Notes: a model not told the origin generated them from the sequence alone. Positions 9,682 through 21,962 are shown, numbered from the stretch's first letter. The stretch is DNA of 64,000 bases from Amycolatopsis thermalba (GCF_003385215.1 NZ_PQHW01000009.1:1-64000); one strand, 5' to 3'. Numbers and translations are program-made.

Positions 9682-10272
9682 TCAGCCCGCGTCGGCCAGC
9701 TGGATCCGCACGTCCAGCTCGACGGGTCCGGCGCCGGGCACCACGAACTCGGTCTCCTTGATGTGCAACAGCGCGGCCTTGGCCTGCCAGCGCGGGCGGG
9801 CCATGAAGTCGTTGCGCGAGGGCACCGGTTCCGGCGACTCGCCCTTGGCGTAGCGGGCGGCGTTGCGGCCGACCTTGCGGAAGGTTTCCAGGTCCATCAG
9901 CGGCGCCTGCGGGAACAGCTCCAGATTGGACAGCCGCACCAGGTCCTTCTGGTGGATCATCGTGGTGCCGCGGGACAGCAGGCCGATCGCGATGCCCGAT
10001 CCGGACAGCTTCGCCGCCGCGTGCGCGATCACCGCGAGGTCCGAGCCGCCGCGGAACCGGATCACCCGCGCGTGCACGCCCTGCTCCTCGATGCCGGCGA
10101 GCAGCTCGCGCAGCACCTCGGCGTGCGGGATGTCCACGATGGTCTTGGTGAAGAAGTCCCCGAAGGCGGGCGACAACCCGATGACCACCTCGTCACTGCG
10201 CGTGCCCGGCCCGGCCGGCCCGCGCTCGTCGAGGGTGAGCGTGCGCCGGCTGCCCACACTGGTGTCCGTCAT
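9682..10272 (-). CDS. pduD: Propanediol/glycerol dehydratase, medium (beta) subunit
   Basis: A 196-residue medium subunit (PduD/DhaC-type). Conserved stretches include [36 protein letters not shown] and [15 protein letters not shown]. The family's beta subunit forms the lower part of the adenosylcobalamin pocket. A strong AGGAGG precedes the ATG at 10272. The length is close to glycerol dehydratase beta chains and lacks the long N-terminal extension used by PduD for microcompartment encapsulation, which agrees with the absence of shell genes here. Confidence 0.93.
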   Translation of the reverse strand: MTDTSVGSRRTLTLDERGPAGPGTRSDEVVIGLSPAFGDFFTKTIVDIPHAEVLRELLAGIEEQGVHARVIRFRGGSDLAVIAHAAAKLSGSGIAIGLLSRGTTMIHQKDLVRLSNLELFPQAPLMDLETFRKVGRNAARYAKGESPEPVPSRNDFMARPRWQAKAALLHIKETEFVVPGAGPVELDVRIQLADAG

Positions 10273-10283
10273 GGCACTCCTCC

Positions 10284-11972
10284 TCAGACGACTTCCTGCT
10301 CGGGGTTCTGGGCGCTCACCACGTGCCGGAGCCGTTTCATCTCTTCCCAGCGCGCTCCGGTGGGCCGGTAACCGCTGCCCGGGCCGGCGTAGTCGTTGAC
10401 GTCGTTGATCGCGGACAGCGTCTCCAGCTCGGGCGTCAGGATCGCCGACGTGTGCAGCAGGTCCCCGGACACCCGCTGCCGCAACACGGCCAGCAGCGAC
10501 TCGGCCATGTCGGTGAACCCGGCGCCGTCCAGGGCCTTGACGATGTCCACGCCGGTCACGCCGCGGTCCATCACCGACTGGGCCGCCTTGAGGTCCTCCA
10601 GCACGTCCCGCAGCGGCAGGTCCTTGCTGCCGTGCGCGTAGGTGACCGCCTCGACCTCCTTGTCGGTGATCGGCGGCAGGTCCAGCTGCGCGAACACGCC
10701 CTGCAGGGCACGCGCGGCCCGGTTGCGGGCGGCCAGGATCTCCGCCTCGGGCACGTGCCGCAGGCCGCCATCGACCTGGAGGTCGCGCTGCAGCACGTTC
10801 CAGTCGTCGTAGTCCTCGGCGTCCACATTGGATCCGGCGAACATGTTGTCGTAGTTGGGGGTCGAGGAGTAGCCCGAGCAGACGAAGTCGGTGCCGGGCA
10901 GCAGCTGCGGCAGCAGCCGGGCGACCCGGCGCATGTCCGAGTGCGAGAACGACTGGTCGTTGCCGGAGGCGCACTCCAGGTCGACCATGCTCGCGATCAG
11001 GTTCTCCGCGAGCACCGCGCGGATCCCGGCCGGCACCGCGCCGGGCACGCCGATGCAGCTGATCGACCCGTTCTGCAGGCCCTGCACCCCGGCGCCCTTG
11101 GTCACCAGGATGCAGCGGATCTCCAGGTACAGCATGGACTTGCCCTCGGCGTTGCCCATCTGCACCTCCGACCCGGTGCCCGAGGTGAACCGCATCTTGA
11201 TGCCGCGCGAGGCGTAGGCCGAGGCGAGGAACGCCTTGGACCACGGGGTGTCGTCGCCGTCGCAGAACACCGGTTCGGTGCCGTACACCGAGATCGTCTC
11301 GGCGTAGGCGGTGATCCCGCGCATGCCCAGCTCCAGCTCGGTGGCCTCTTCGAGCGCGCACTGGGTCAGCACGCCGGGCGTCCCGGCCTGGGCGCCGACC
11401 TGCAGCGCGATCGCCACGAGCGGCGCGTACCGGACGACGCCGAGCGTGGTCTCCAGCTCGCGGAACCCGCGCAGCGAAGCCTCGGCGGCGTCGGCCGCGA
11501 CCTGCACCGGGTTGTCCCGCGCGCTGGTCGCGTGGGCTTGGTTCGCCGGGGTGCGGCGGGCGCGCATCTTCTGCAGCGCCATCATCATCTCGACCACGTT
11601 CATGGTCTTGACGACCTCGAGCAGCTTCGCCGGGGTGAGCCCGCGGGTCAGCGCGAGCACGTCCTGCCGGGTGGCGCGCGGGTCGACCAGCAGGTGCGCG
11701 ATCTCCACCGCGGGCACGGCCATCGCCTGCTCAGTGACCTCGGCGTCGATCGCGTGGTCGGCGATGAACTGGTCGAGGAAGTCGAACTCGGCCCGCGGCT
11801 TGCCGTCCATCTCGACGATCACGCCGTTCTCGACGCGGACGCCGGGCTCCGGGTCGTACGGGCTGTCCATCGCGACCATGCCGACCTCGGGCCACTCCTC
11901 GACGAACCCGTCGAGGTTGACCGGCCGCTGCTCCAGTGCCTCGGTCCGCTTGGACCGCCGTGCGCCCGTCAT
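10284..11972 (-). CDS. pduC: Coenzyme-B12 propanediol/glycerol dehydratase, large (alpha) subunit
   Basis: A 562-residue catalytic subunit. The Klebsiella diol dehydratase active-site residues are all found with a +4 offset: Q145 and H147 (ANQAHATS), E174, E225 (AYAETIS), Q300 and D339 (ASGNDQSF), as are S305 and Q340 near the substrate. The TIM-barrel enzyme makes propionaldehyde from 1,2-propanediol or 3-hydroxypropionaldehyde from glycerol by a radical mechanism. The sequence does not settle which diol is preferred. The ATG overlaps the pduE stop by 4 bp (ATGA). Confidence 0.95.
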   Translation of the reverse strand: MTGARRSKRTEALEQRPVNLDGFVEEWPEVGMVAMDSPYDPEPGVRVENGVIVEMDGKPRAEFDFLDQFIADHAIDAEVTEQAMAVPAVEIAHLLVDPRATRQDVLALTRGLTPAKLLEVVKTMNVVEMMMALQKMRARRTPANQAHATSARDNPVQVAADAAEASLRGFRELETTLGVVRYAPLVAIALQVGAQAGTPGVLTQCALEEATELELGMRGITAYAETISVYGTEPVFCDGDDTPWSKAFLASAYASRGIKMRFTSGTGSEVQMGNAEGKSMLYLEIRCILVTKGAGVQGLQNGSISCIGVPGAVPAGIRAVLAENLIASMVDLECASGNDQSFSHSDMRRVARLLPQLLPGTDFVCSGYSSTPNYDNMFAGSNVDAEDYDDWNVLQRDLQVDGGLRHVPEAEILAARNRAARALQGVFAQLDLPPITDKEVEAVTYAHGSKDLPLRDVLEDLKAAQSVMDRGVTGVDIVKALDGAGFTDMAESLLAVLRQRVSGDLLHTSAILTPELETLSAINDVNDYAGPGSGYRPTGARWEEMKRLRHVVSAQNPEQEVV

Positions 11973-12412
11973 CGGCCGTCCTCCCGTGCCAGGATGTCGC
12001 GGCGTTCGTACACGTCGGCGGCTTCGCGGACGAGCTGCGCGCACAGCGTCGCCGAGTAGGTGGTTTCCAGCTCGTCGGCGATCGCGGCCAGCTGTTCCTT
12101 GGTGGAGGCGCACGGCCGGAGCGAGTTGTAGATCGACAGCACCAGCTCGTCGGGCAGCGCAGTCAGCTCCGCCGCGCGGCGGAAGTTCTGCGCGAGCTGC
12201 GGGCGGCCGACGCGCTCGGCGATCTGGGCCTGCAGGCGCAGGGTCTCCGGCGCGATGCGCAGGTCCTCCGGCGCGACCTCACCGGCCAGCACGGCCGCCA
12301 TGGTGAGCTCGTCGAGGCGTTTTCCGGTCGGGGTCTTCAGCAGTTCGGGGCGCCGCGCCGCGAGCGGGTAGTCCCGGCCCGGGTCGAGGTCCACCTGGCT
12401 CGGAGTAGTCAC
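11969..12412 (-). CDS. pduE: Propanediol/glycerol dehydratase, small (gamma) subunit
   Basis: A 147-residue gamma subunit with the typical DYPLAARRPELLKTPTG N-terminal motif, the LRIAPETLRLQA helix and the C-terminal AADVYERRDIL region. The GTG at 12412 is preferred over the GTG at 12436, because a -10 hexamer TACGGT lies exactly 7 bp before it and the 12436 codon overlaps the shared operator; the mRNA is then leaderless. It is the first gene of the dehydratase operon, so the order is E-C-D rather than the C-D-E of enteric pdu operons. Confidence 0.88.
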   Translation of the reverse strand: MTTPSQVDLDPGRDYPLAARRPELLKTPTGKRLDELTMAAVLAGEVAPEDLRIAPETLRLQAQIAERVGRPQLAQNFRRAAELTALPDELVLSIYNSLRPCASTKEQLAAIADELETTYSATLCAQLVREAADVYERRDILAREDGR

Positions 12413-12453
12413 GGGCCGGACCGTAAGCGGCGTCACGTTGCATCAACGTTGCA
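12413..12453 (-). promoter_or_regulatory. Promoter/operator of the dehydratase operon (TGCAACG direct repeat)
   Basis: Read leftward: TGCAACG (12453-12447), TTGA, TGCAACG (12442-12436), 10 bp, TACGGT (12425-12420), 7 bp, GTG start of pduE. The two heptamers repeat with an 11 bp period, and the second sits where a -35 element would be. The same layout occurs before the channel gene and before the aldehyde dehydrogenase gene. Confidence 0.7.
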
Positions 12454-12477
12454 CGTCAGCGGAGGGACCAACCCCAG

Positions 12478-12812
12478 GAGACGCGTTGGCCACCCCGCGC
12501 GGCGTGCTCCCCACTCGTCTCGGCGAATCGACCCGGTCCCGGCACCGAGTTCGCCGCCCCGGGTGCCGTGTGGCGATTCCGGGCAGCGAGTCGGCACCTC
12601 CCGCGCGGCGAGTTGCCGCTCCCGGCGGCGAGCTGGCCCCTCCCGGCGCCGCGTTCGCCCCTCCCGCTGGCGTGTTGGCCGCCTCGCGCGGCGTGCTCCC
12701 ACTCGTCCCCGGTCCCGGCGACGCGTCGGCCCCCTCGCAGCGGCGCGTCGGCCACTCCCAGCGGCGAGTCCGCCGCCCCGGCGACGCGTTCGCCGCCCCC
12801 GGCGCGTTCCCA
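12478..12812. repeat. Imperfect tandem array of about 21 bp units, intergenic
   Basis: The 12,454-12,859 interval has no convincing gene. Most of it is a degenerate tandem array whose best units follow CGGCGAGTTGGCCCCTCCCG (for example near 12606, 12627, 12648), about 15 copies in all. Several frames stay open because 21 is a multiple of three. It is similar in style to the 23 bp array at 53.8 kb. Confidence 0.6.
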
Positions 12813-12859
12813 AACCCCCCGGCGGCGACCGCGCCGGGCCACGACGGCCGGGGCAGCGG

Positions 12860-12893
12860 CGCAACGTCGGTGCAACCCGCGTCTTCGCATCGT
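12860..12893 (+). promoter_or_regulatory. Promoter/operator of the glycerol-facilitator gene
   Basis: CGCAACG (12860-12866), TCGG, TGCAACC (12871-12877), then exactly 10 bp and CATCGT (12888-12893), a weak NANNNT -10. This matches the element before pduE and before the aldehyde dehydrogenase gene, with one change in each heptamer. The GTG start follows 32 bp after the hexamer, behind AAGGAGG. Confidence 0.6.
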
Positions 12894-12925
12894 GTGCGGC
12901 ACCCGACTGCGTCAAGGAGGACCCA

Positions 12926-13795
12926 GTGACCGATGTGGCACCCCTGCGCCGACCCTCCGCCCTGAACCGGCTGACCGGTGGCCGCGGCGATCTGCTCGCC
13001 GAGTTCTTCGGCACGTTCCTGCTCATCGGGCTCGGCGACGCGTGCGTCGCGATGGCCGTGGCCGGTCTGCCCGGCTCCGGCCGCACCGCCGGGGCCACCA
13101 CGATCTTCCAGGGCACCGGCGACTGGCTGCTCATCGTGTGGGGCTGGGCGTTCGCCGTGGCCTTCGCGGTGTACGTCGCGGGCGGGGTCAGCGGCGCGCA
13201 CCTCAACCCGGCGGTGACGCTCGCGATGGCCGTGCGCCGCCGGTTCCCGTGGCGCAAGGTGCCCGGCTACTGCGGCGCGCAGCTGGCCGGCGCGTTCACC
13301 GGCGCCGCGCTCGTGTACGCCGTTTACCACCCGGCGATCAGCGCGTTCGACGCCGCGGCCGGGACGCCGAAGAGCGAAGCCACGTTCTCGATCTTCGCGA
13401 CCGTCCCGGCGCCCTACTTCTCGAACTGGTTCGGTCCGCTGCTCGACCAGGTCGTGGGCACCGCCGTGCTGCTGGTCGTGGTGCTCGCCCTGATCGACGC
13501 GCGCAACAAGGCCGTGTCGCCGAAGATGGGCCCGCTGCTGATCGGGTTCACGGTGGCCGCGATCGGGCTGTCCTACGGCGCGAACGCCGGGTATGCGATC
13601 AACCCGGCGCGCGACTTCGGGCCGCGGCTGTTCGCGTTCTTCGCCGGCTGGGGCGACACCGCGATGACCGGCTACCTGTGGGTGCCGATCGCCGGCCCGC
13701 TGGTCGGCGCCGTTGTCGGGGCCGTGCTGTACGACTTCTTCATCGGCGACGTGCTGCACGCGCGGCAGGTGGCCGAGGAGAAGTTCGTGAGCTAG
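12926..13795 (+). CDS. MIP-family glycerol/diol facilitator
   Basis: A 289-residue aquaglyceroporin-type channel with six TM segments and both NPA boxes: HLNPAVTLA in the first half and AINPARDFGPR in the second. The aspartate after the second box (NPARD) is the usual mark of glycerol facilitators over water channels. The GTG at 12926 follows AAGGAGG. Position between the dehydratase operon and its probable regulator, and the shared promoter element, suggest it brings glycerol or propanediol into the cell. It converges with the regulator gene, overlapping by 4 bp. Confidence 0.9.
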   Translation: MTDVAPLRRPSALNRLTGGRGDLLAEFFGTFLLIGLGDACVAMAVAGLPGSGRTAGATTIFQGTGDWLLIVWGWAFAVAFAVYVAGGVSGAHLNPAVTLAMAVRRRFPWRKVPGYCGAQLAGAFTGAALVYAVYHPAISAFDAAAGTPKSEATFSIFATVPAPYFSNWFGPLLDQVVGTAVLLVVVLALIDARNKAVSPKMGPLLIGFTVAAIGLSYGANAGYAINPARDFGPRLFAFFAGWGDTAMTGYLWVPIAGPLVGAVVGAVLYDFFIGDVLHARQVAEEKFVS

Positions 13796-15285
13796 TCCTC
13801 GCCGAGGAGCCACTCCAGGCGGGCCGTCGCGACGGCCCGCCTGGGGTCGGCCGCCGGAAGCCGCCGGGTCAGGTGCTCGAACACCTCGACGTCGTCCCGG
13901 CCGGTCTCGCTCTGCGCGAACGCCCACAGCACGTCCGGGCCGGGGTGCCCGAGCACCGCGGCGAGCACGGCGGCCACCAGCTGCTCCCGCTCGGCGCGGA
14001 TGGCCGGCGCGTCCGACCGGTTCAGCAGCGGCGCCGGGCAGGCCGCCACCGCCGCCGCCACGTCACCGCTGTTCAACGCCGCGCGCACGCGCAGGAAATC
14101 GGCGTCGACCTCGGCGCGCAGCTGGTACGGCTTGGCCCGCATCGCGTCGCCGCCGAGCTGGCCGCGCAGCCGGTGGATCTCCGCCCGCACGGTCGTCGGG
14201 TTGCCGTCGTCGCCGTAGAGCTGGAACGCCAGCTGCTCGGCGGTCAGCCCGGACGGGTGCAGCGCGAGCAGGGCCAGGATCTCCGCGCGCCGCAGGGTGA
14301 GCGGCAGCTCGCGGCCGTTGATCACGGCGGCCGGGTTGTCACCCAGGAAGGACAGCTCCAGCGTCGGCCGCCGCGTGGCCGTCGTCGACCGGACCCGCAG
14401 CAGGTAGCCCTCCGGCAGCGGCTCGACGTGCGCCTCCCGGCCGTCGTCGAGCAGCACCCGGTCCGCGTCCACCGCGACCCGCTTCGGCAGGCGCCCGAGC
14501 CGGTCGGCGGCGATCACCCGCCCGGTCGGGGTGAGCAGCGCGCCCGGCTCGCCACGCAGCCGCGCGAGGTGCGGCATGTTCTTCGTCAGCAGCTGGCCGT
14601 CCAGCCACTCCATCCGCCGCCGCAGGTGGCTCTCCGCGAGCTGCGCGGTGGCGTTGACCAGCGAAATCGTCGCCGGGTGCAGCGTGTCGAGCAGGCCGCT
14701 GACGTCGATCGCGCCGAGCAGGTCGCCGGTGTCCGGGTCGTGGATCGGGGCCGCCGCGCAGGTCCAGCCGTGGTAGGTCCGCACCAGGTGCTCGGCCGAG
14801 TAAATCTGCACCGGGGCGTCCAGCGCGAGCGCGGTGCCCATCGCGTTGGTGCCGATCGCCCGTTCCGACCAGCCGGTCCCCTCGCACAGCCCGACCGGGT
14901 CCGCCTGGCTGCACAGGCTCGCCGGGCCCTCGCGCCACAGGATCGTGCCGTCGGCGTCGGTGACGATCATGACGTGGCGGGACTCGTCGGCGATGCTGCC
15001 CAGCAGTTCGCGCAGGGTCGGCAGAACGGCGTGCAACGGGTGGGCGTCGCGGACGTCGGCCACCTCGTCGGGTGCGTAGACGATCGGCGGCCGGAAGTCG
15101 TCCGGATCGATGTGCGCGGCGAGTGACCGCTGCCAGGATTCGTGAATCACCGGACGGGGTGACACGGGCGCGCGGGAACCACTCAGGGTTGCTTCGCGAA
15201 CCTGTTGCAGCACTTCGAACTGTGCCATCGGATCCGACGCCAGGTGCAGCGCCGTGGGGGCGGTGTTCACGGTTTCGGCGTCCAT
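13792..15285 (-). CDS. GAF-domain regulator with C-terminal winged helix (AcoR-like sensor half)
   Basis: A 497-residue protein. Residues about 90-220 are a GAF sensor of the AcoR type ([32 protein letters not shown]). Residues about 318-380 form a winged helix of the OmpR/SARP kind ([35 protein letters not shown]). There is no AAA+ sigma-54 domain. Actinobacteria often carry this architecture next to acetaldehyde dehydrogenase genes. SARP/OmpR winged helices bind tandem direct repeats at about 11 bp period, exactly the element found at the three neighbouring promoters, so it is the best candidate activator of the diol regulon. It is divergent from the aldehyde dehydrogenase gene. Confidence 0.82.
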   Translation of the reverse strand: MDAETVNTAPTALHLASDPMAQFEVLQQVREATLSGSRAPVSPRPVIHESWQRSLAAHIDPDDFRPPIVYAPDEVADVRDAHPLHAVLPTLRELLGSIADESRHVMIVTDADGTILWREGPASLCSQADPVGLCEGTGWSERAIGTNAMGTALALDAPVQIYSAEHLVRTYHGWTCAAAPIHDPDTGDLLGAIDVSGLLDTLHPATISLVNATAQLAESHLRRRMEWLDGQLLTKNMPHLARLRGEPGALLTPTGRVIAADRLGRLPKRVAVDADRVLLDDGREAHVEPLPEGYLLRVRSTTATRRPTLELSFLGDNPAAVINGRELPLTLRRAEILALLALHPSGLTAEQLAFQLYGDDGNPTTVRAEIHRLRGQLGGDAMRAKPYQLRAEVDADFLRVRAALNSGDVAAAVAACPAPLLNRSDAPAIRAEREQLVAAVLAAVLGHPGPDVLWAFAQSETGRDDVEVFEHLTRRLPAADPRRAVATARLEWLLGED

Positions 15286-15356
15286 TCAGCACTCCGGCGG
15301 CATCGGCGGGACTGGCCCCAGCAGCATGCCGGGCGGATCGCGGATTCGGCAACCGT

Positions 15357-15390
15357 TGCAACGACGCTGCAACGTCGCCTTCCCTAGCTT
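15357..15390 (+). promoter_or_regulatory. Promoter/operator of the aldehyde dehydrogenase operon
   Basis: TGCAACG (15357-15363), ACGC, TGCAACG (15368-15374), 10 bp, TAGCTT (15385-15390), a good -10 hexamer. CGTTGCA at 15354-15360 overlaps the first heptamer and makes an additional inverted arrangement. This site lies in the 161 bp between the divergent regulator and aldehyde dehydrogenase genes and could also serve autoregulation. Confidence 0.72.
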
Positions 15391-15446
15391 GGCGCCCGGT
15401 GCGCCGAAGCCGTTCGCACCGAACACCCGATCCAGGAGGCAGGCTC

Positions 15447-16970
<1,524 letters not shown>

Positions 16971-16972
16971 TC

Positions 16973-17341
16973 ATGAGCCGGGTGGATCTCACCGACGCCG
17001 CCGCCGACCTGCTGCGGCGGCTGGCCGGACGGCACGGTCCGCTGATGTTCCACCAGTCCGGTGGGTGTTGCGACGGCAGCGCACCGATGTGCTACCCGGC
17101 CGGGGAGTTCCGCACGGGTGGGTCCGACGTGCACCTCGGCGATCTCACGGTCGCCGGCGTGCCGGATCCGATCCCGGTGTGGATGTCGGCCGCCCAGTTC
17201 GAGTACTGGAAGCACACGCACCTGACCATCGACGTGGTGCCCGGCCGGGGCAGCGGGTTCTCACTGGAGGCCCCGGAGGGTGTGCGGTTCCTGATCCGGT
17301 CGCGGTTGCTGACCGACGAAGAGTTGTCTCGATTGGACTGA
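16973..17341 (+). CDS. DUF779 protein, aldehyde dehydrogenase partner
   Basis: A 122-residue DUF779 protein with a cysteine cluster QSGGCCDGSAPMC at residues 24-36, PVWMSAAQFEYWKHTHLTID in the centre and the ending GVRFLIRSRLLTDEEL. The gene is very often next to acetaldehyde dehydrogenase genes; its biochemical role is not established. The ATG follows the dehydrogenase stop by only 2 bp, so co-translation is likely. Confidence 0.88.
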   Translation: MSRVDLTDAAADLLRRLAGRHGPLMFHQSGGCCDGSAPMCYPAGEFRTGGSDVHLGDLTVAGVPDPIPVWMSAAQFEYWKHTHLTIDVVPGRGSGFSLEAPEGVRFLIRSRLLTDEELSRLD

Positions 17342-17351
17342 AAGGACGGGC

Positions 17352-19202
<1,851 letters not shown>

Positions 19203-19214
<12 letters not shown>

Positions 19215-19553
19215 GGATTCGCCGGATCCTCGATGCCCCAGGCGAAGTTCCACGTCCACCCGCGTCCCGTCCCGCAGCACGGCACGCGTCAGGACGCCGT
19301 CGCGCTGCCGGAGCAGCTGGGTGATCGCGTCATCCCGCGGCTTCTTGCGGACACTCTTGCCAAGCCGCCGTGCGCGATGCCGGATCCGCTGGGTTGCCCC
19401 GGCCTCGGCCAGATGTTCCAGGAGGTCGATCAGCCCCGCGACCCCACACCAGCGCGAGCCTGAGCAGCCGGTCCCAGGGCGGCGGAGTGGGCGCCCCCGC
19501 GGTCAGCCGCGCGACGTCGGAACAGCGCTGTTCGAGGACAGGGAGCAGGTCTC
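19203..19553 (-). pseudogene. Possible remnant of a hypothetical gene (no start, one frameshift)
   Basis: Leftward, about 35 codons beginning DLLPVLEQRC and ending LLRLALVWG are open, preceded directly by a stop with no start codon. After a one-base shift the reading continues as VAGLIDLLEHLAEAG through a basic helix RRLGKSVRKKPRDD to a stop at 19203. The two parts have plausible protein character, but no family is recognised. It may also be non-coding; nothing better is seen in the 19,215-19,564 interval. Confidence 0.3.
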
Positions 19554-19564
19554 ATACTGATCAC

Positions 19565-19945
19565 GTGAGGCTGCGGACCCACATCGCCAACTCGCCGGAG
19601 GTGTCCGACCACCGGTTGGCCCCCTACCGCGAGCGCGTCGCGCGGCTGCTCGACTCGGACGGCCACCCGGCGGGCTACCTGATGTTGGTCGCGGACGTCT
19701 GGTACGAGGCCCTCGGCCCGTGGTGGCGCCGCCGGTGGTCCGCGGGCCAGGAGCGGCTCAACTGGTGGGCAGAGGTGCTCACCGACGGCGAGTGGACCTG
19801 GAGCGACGGCGGCTGGCTCGACATCGAGGAGGCGGTGGCCGAGCTGTCCTCCGGCACCTTCGACTTCTACGGCCGCGAACTCACGATCGCCTGGCTGGAC
19901 GGCGAGGAGGCCGCCGAGGTGCGAAACCGGATCTTCGGCCGCTGA
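19565..19945 (+). CDS. Hypothetical protein, Trp-rich
   Basis: A 126-residue protein of unknown function from the GTG at 19565. It is acidic and rich in Trp and Tyr in the middle (ALGPWWRRRWS, RLNWWAEV, GEWTWSDGGWLDIEE). No signal peptide, TM helix or known motif is seen. It stands alone and converges with the next hypothetical gene. Confidence 0.6.
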   Translation: MRLRTHIANSPEVSDHRLAPYRERVARLLDSDGHPAGYLMLVADVWYEALGPWWRRRWSAGQERLNWWAEVLTDGEWTWSDGGWLDIEEAVAELSSGTFDFYGRELTIAWLDGEEAAEVRNRIFGR

Positions 19946-19963
19946 GCGCGCCGCCACTCCACC

Positions 19964-20320
19964 TCAGGCCGACTCGTCGCGCACGAGCCGGCGAAGCCGC
20001 CTGACCTCGGCGATGAGCCGTGGCACGTCGGTTCTGGCCGCAGCGATGAAGCGGGCGTTCTCGTCCCACCGCTCGTCGGCACCGCACACGTACCGCGGGT
20101 GCTGGACCAACGTGGCGGCGATGACCGTCCCGGGGTCGAAGTTCGCCCGGTCGCCGACATGCTCCTCGTCAGGGATCGTGCTGATCGCCACGAGGTTCAT
20201 CGCCCAGTCGTCGTCGAGGAGGTGGAAGTACCAAGGCCCCGGAGTGGTCGCGTTGATCCGGGCTTCGATCGAGCTCAACTCGTGGTCGCTCAACGATCCG
20301 GATTCATCCGCCATCGCCAC
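19964..20320 (-). CDS. Hypothetical protein of the ATTPGPW / AARTDVPRL type
   Basis: A 118-residue protein. The GTG at 20320 is chosen because GGGAGG lies 8 bp before it. It contains IEARINATTPGPWY and ends in FIAAARTDVPRLIAEVRRLR, a pattern shared by many uncharacterised actinobacterial and phage proteins. No function can be assigned. The gene lies between a tRNA and a convergent hypothetical gene. Confidence 0.6.
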   Translation of the reverse strand: MAMADESGSLSDHELSSIEARINATTPGPWYFHLLDDDWAMNLVAISTIPDEEHVGDRANFDPGTVIAATLVQHPRYVCGADERWDENARFIAAARTDVPRLIAEVRRLRRLVRDESA

Positions 20321-20493
20321 GGGAACATCCTCCCTCGGACCCCGACGCGCAAGGCGCAATGCAGCCGAGGCGACCTGAAGACGCCGGGTGCGGTCCAAGC
20401 GCGATGTCGTTACCCGAGAACACCACTTCCTGTGAGTCCCCGGGACCGGGGGGCCGACGATCCTCAGCCCCAGCCCGCTGACCTGCGGTTCAG

Positions 20494-20567
20494 TGCCCCC
20501 GACGGGGTTCGAACCCGCACTGAATCGATTTTAAGTCGACTGCCTCTGCCGGTTGGGCTACGGGGGC
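20494..20567 (-). tRNA. tRNA with apparent anticodon UAA (nominal Leu, but class I shape)
   Basis: Leftward 74 nt cloverleaf: perfect 7 bp acceptor stem GCCCCCG/CGGGGGC, D-arm with GG in the loop, anticodon stem AGTCGA/TCGATT, anticodon loop CTTAAAA, five-base variable loop, T-arm with TTCGAAC, discriminator A, CCA not encoded. The central triplet is TAA, which would read UUA leucine codons. True tRNA-Leu has a long variable arm; this one does not, and the D-stem is only 3 bp in the best fold. Identity is therefore uncertain. Confidence 0.75.
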
Positions 20568-20636
20568 ACCGTCAGCCTAAGCGAACGGTGCCCGCGACCC
20601 CAGCGCAGGTCAGCACATCCCGGCCCGCACCGCAGG

Positions 20637-21962
20637 TCAGGACTTCGAAGCCCGCGCGAACTCTTCCTTCGGGTTGTTGATCTGCCCCAGCGACACGACC
20701 TCACGCCGGAACAGGCCGCCCAGCATCCAGTCCAGCAGGATGCGCACCTTGCGGTTGAACGTGGGCATCGCCTTGAGGTGGTAGCCCCGGTGGAACAGCC
20801 AGGCCGGGAAGCCCTTGATCTTCAGGTTCAGCGCGTCCGCCACACCCTTGTGCAGGCCCAGCCCGGCCACCGCACCGAGGTTCTTGTGGAAGTAGTCCGT
20901 CGGCTGGCCGCCGCGCAGCACCTTGATGATGTTCTTCGCCAGGTGCCGCGCCTGCCGGACCGCGTGCTGCGCGTTCGGCGGGCAGGTGGCCGTCGGGTCG
21001 GACTCGGTGCGCGACAGGTCCGGCACGGCCGCGTTGTCACCCGCGGTCCACACGTCCGGGTGGCCGACGACCTGCAGCGCGGCGGTCGCCTCGACGCGGC
21101 CGCGCTTGTCGATCGGCAGGTCCGAGTTGGCCAGCACCGGGTTGGCCTTCACACCCGCGGTCCAGATGATCGTGTCGCTGTCGAACTCGGTGCCGTCGGA
21201 CAGCACGACGTGCCCGTTCTCGAACGACTTCGCCGCGGTCGACAGGTAGACCTCGATGCCGCGCTTCTCCAGCTGCTCGACCGTCCACACGCCGAGGGTC
21301 TCACGGACCTCGGGCAGGATCCGGCCGGCGGCCTCGACCAGCACCCAGCGGATGTCCTCCGGCTGGATGTTCTCGTAGTACCGCGTCGCGAACCGGGTCA
21401 TGTCCTCGAGCTCGGCCAGCGCCTCGATGCCCGCGAACCCGCCGCCGACGACGGTGAAGGTGAGCAGGCGCTTGCGCAGCTCCGGATCCAGCGTGCTGGC
21501 CGCCTCGTCGAGCTTGGTCAGCACGTGGTTGCGCAGGTAGATGGCCTCACCGATGGTCTTGATGCCGATGCCCTCTTCGGCCAGGCCGGGGATCGGCAGC
21601 AGCCGGGCGACGGCGCCGAGCGCGACCACGAGCACGTCGTAGTTCAGCTGCTCGATGTGCCCGTCGGCGGCCTCGACCGTGACGGTCTTGCGCTCGTGCT
21701 CGATCTTGTTGACCCGCGCCGTGAGCACGTGGCAACGCTTGAGCACTCGCCGCAGCGGCACCACGACGTGGCGCGGTTCGATGGCCCCAGCCGCCGCTTC
21801 CGGCAGGAACGGCTGATAGGTCATGTGCGGCTGAGGGTCGACGATCGTCACGGAGGCTTCGTTGGCGCGGAGCTTCTTCTGGAGTCCCAACGCGGTGTAG
21901 AGCCCGACGTAACCGCCACCCAGAATGAGGATCCGAGTCGGTTCCGACTTCGCTGCGGCCAT
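20637..21962 (-). CDS. ndh: Type II NADH dehydrogenase
   Basis: A 441-residue two-dinucleotide-binding flavoprotein. The FAD site RILILGGGYVGLY is at residues 9-21; the NADH site FTVVGGGFAGIEALAEL follows near residue 160; the second FAD loop VWTAGDNAAVPD lies near residue 300. The C-terminal amphipathic region with KMRILLDWMLGGLFRRE-like spacing fits membrane attachment. It passes electrons from NADH to menaquinone without proton pumping. The ATG at 21962 is preceded by GGGAAG. Confidence 0.92.
   Translation of the reverse strand: MAAAKSEPTRILILGGGYVGLYTALGLQKKLRANEASVTIVDPQPHMTYQPFLPEAAAGAIEPRHVVVPLRRVLKRCHVLTARVNKIEHERKTVTVEAADGHIEQLNYDVLVVALGAVARLLPIPGLAEEGIGIKTIGEAIYLRNHVLTKLDEAASTLDPELRKRLLTFTVVGGGFAGIEALAELEDMTRFATRYYENIQPEDIRWVLVEAAGRILPEVRETLGVWTVEQLEKRGIEVYLSTAAKSFENGHVVLSDGTEFDSDTIIWTAGVKANPVLANSDLPIDKRGRVEATAALQVVGHPDVWTAGDNAAVPDLSRTESDPTATCPPNAQHAVRQARHLAKNIIKVLRGGQPTDYFHKNLGAVAGLGLHKGVADALNLKIKGFPAWLFHRGYHLKAMPTFNRKVRILLDWMLGGLFRREVVSLGQINNPKEEFARASKS

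Noticed and set aside
12413-12925. Cobalamin riboswitch before the B12 dehydratase operon
   Set aside because: No B12-box consensus is visible, and the operon start looks leaderless.
12478-15126. Long open frames through the 12.5-12.8 kb array and across the regulator gene
   Set aside because: They are produced by GC-rich shadows and 21 bp repeats, have Arg/Pro-rich composition, and conflict with the well-supported channel and regulator genes.
20494-20567. tRNA as the prophage attachment site
   Set aside because: The 22 bp identity between both prophage ends lies in the peptidase gene 3.6 kb away, and no tRNA copy is found at 48.3 kb.
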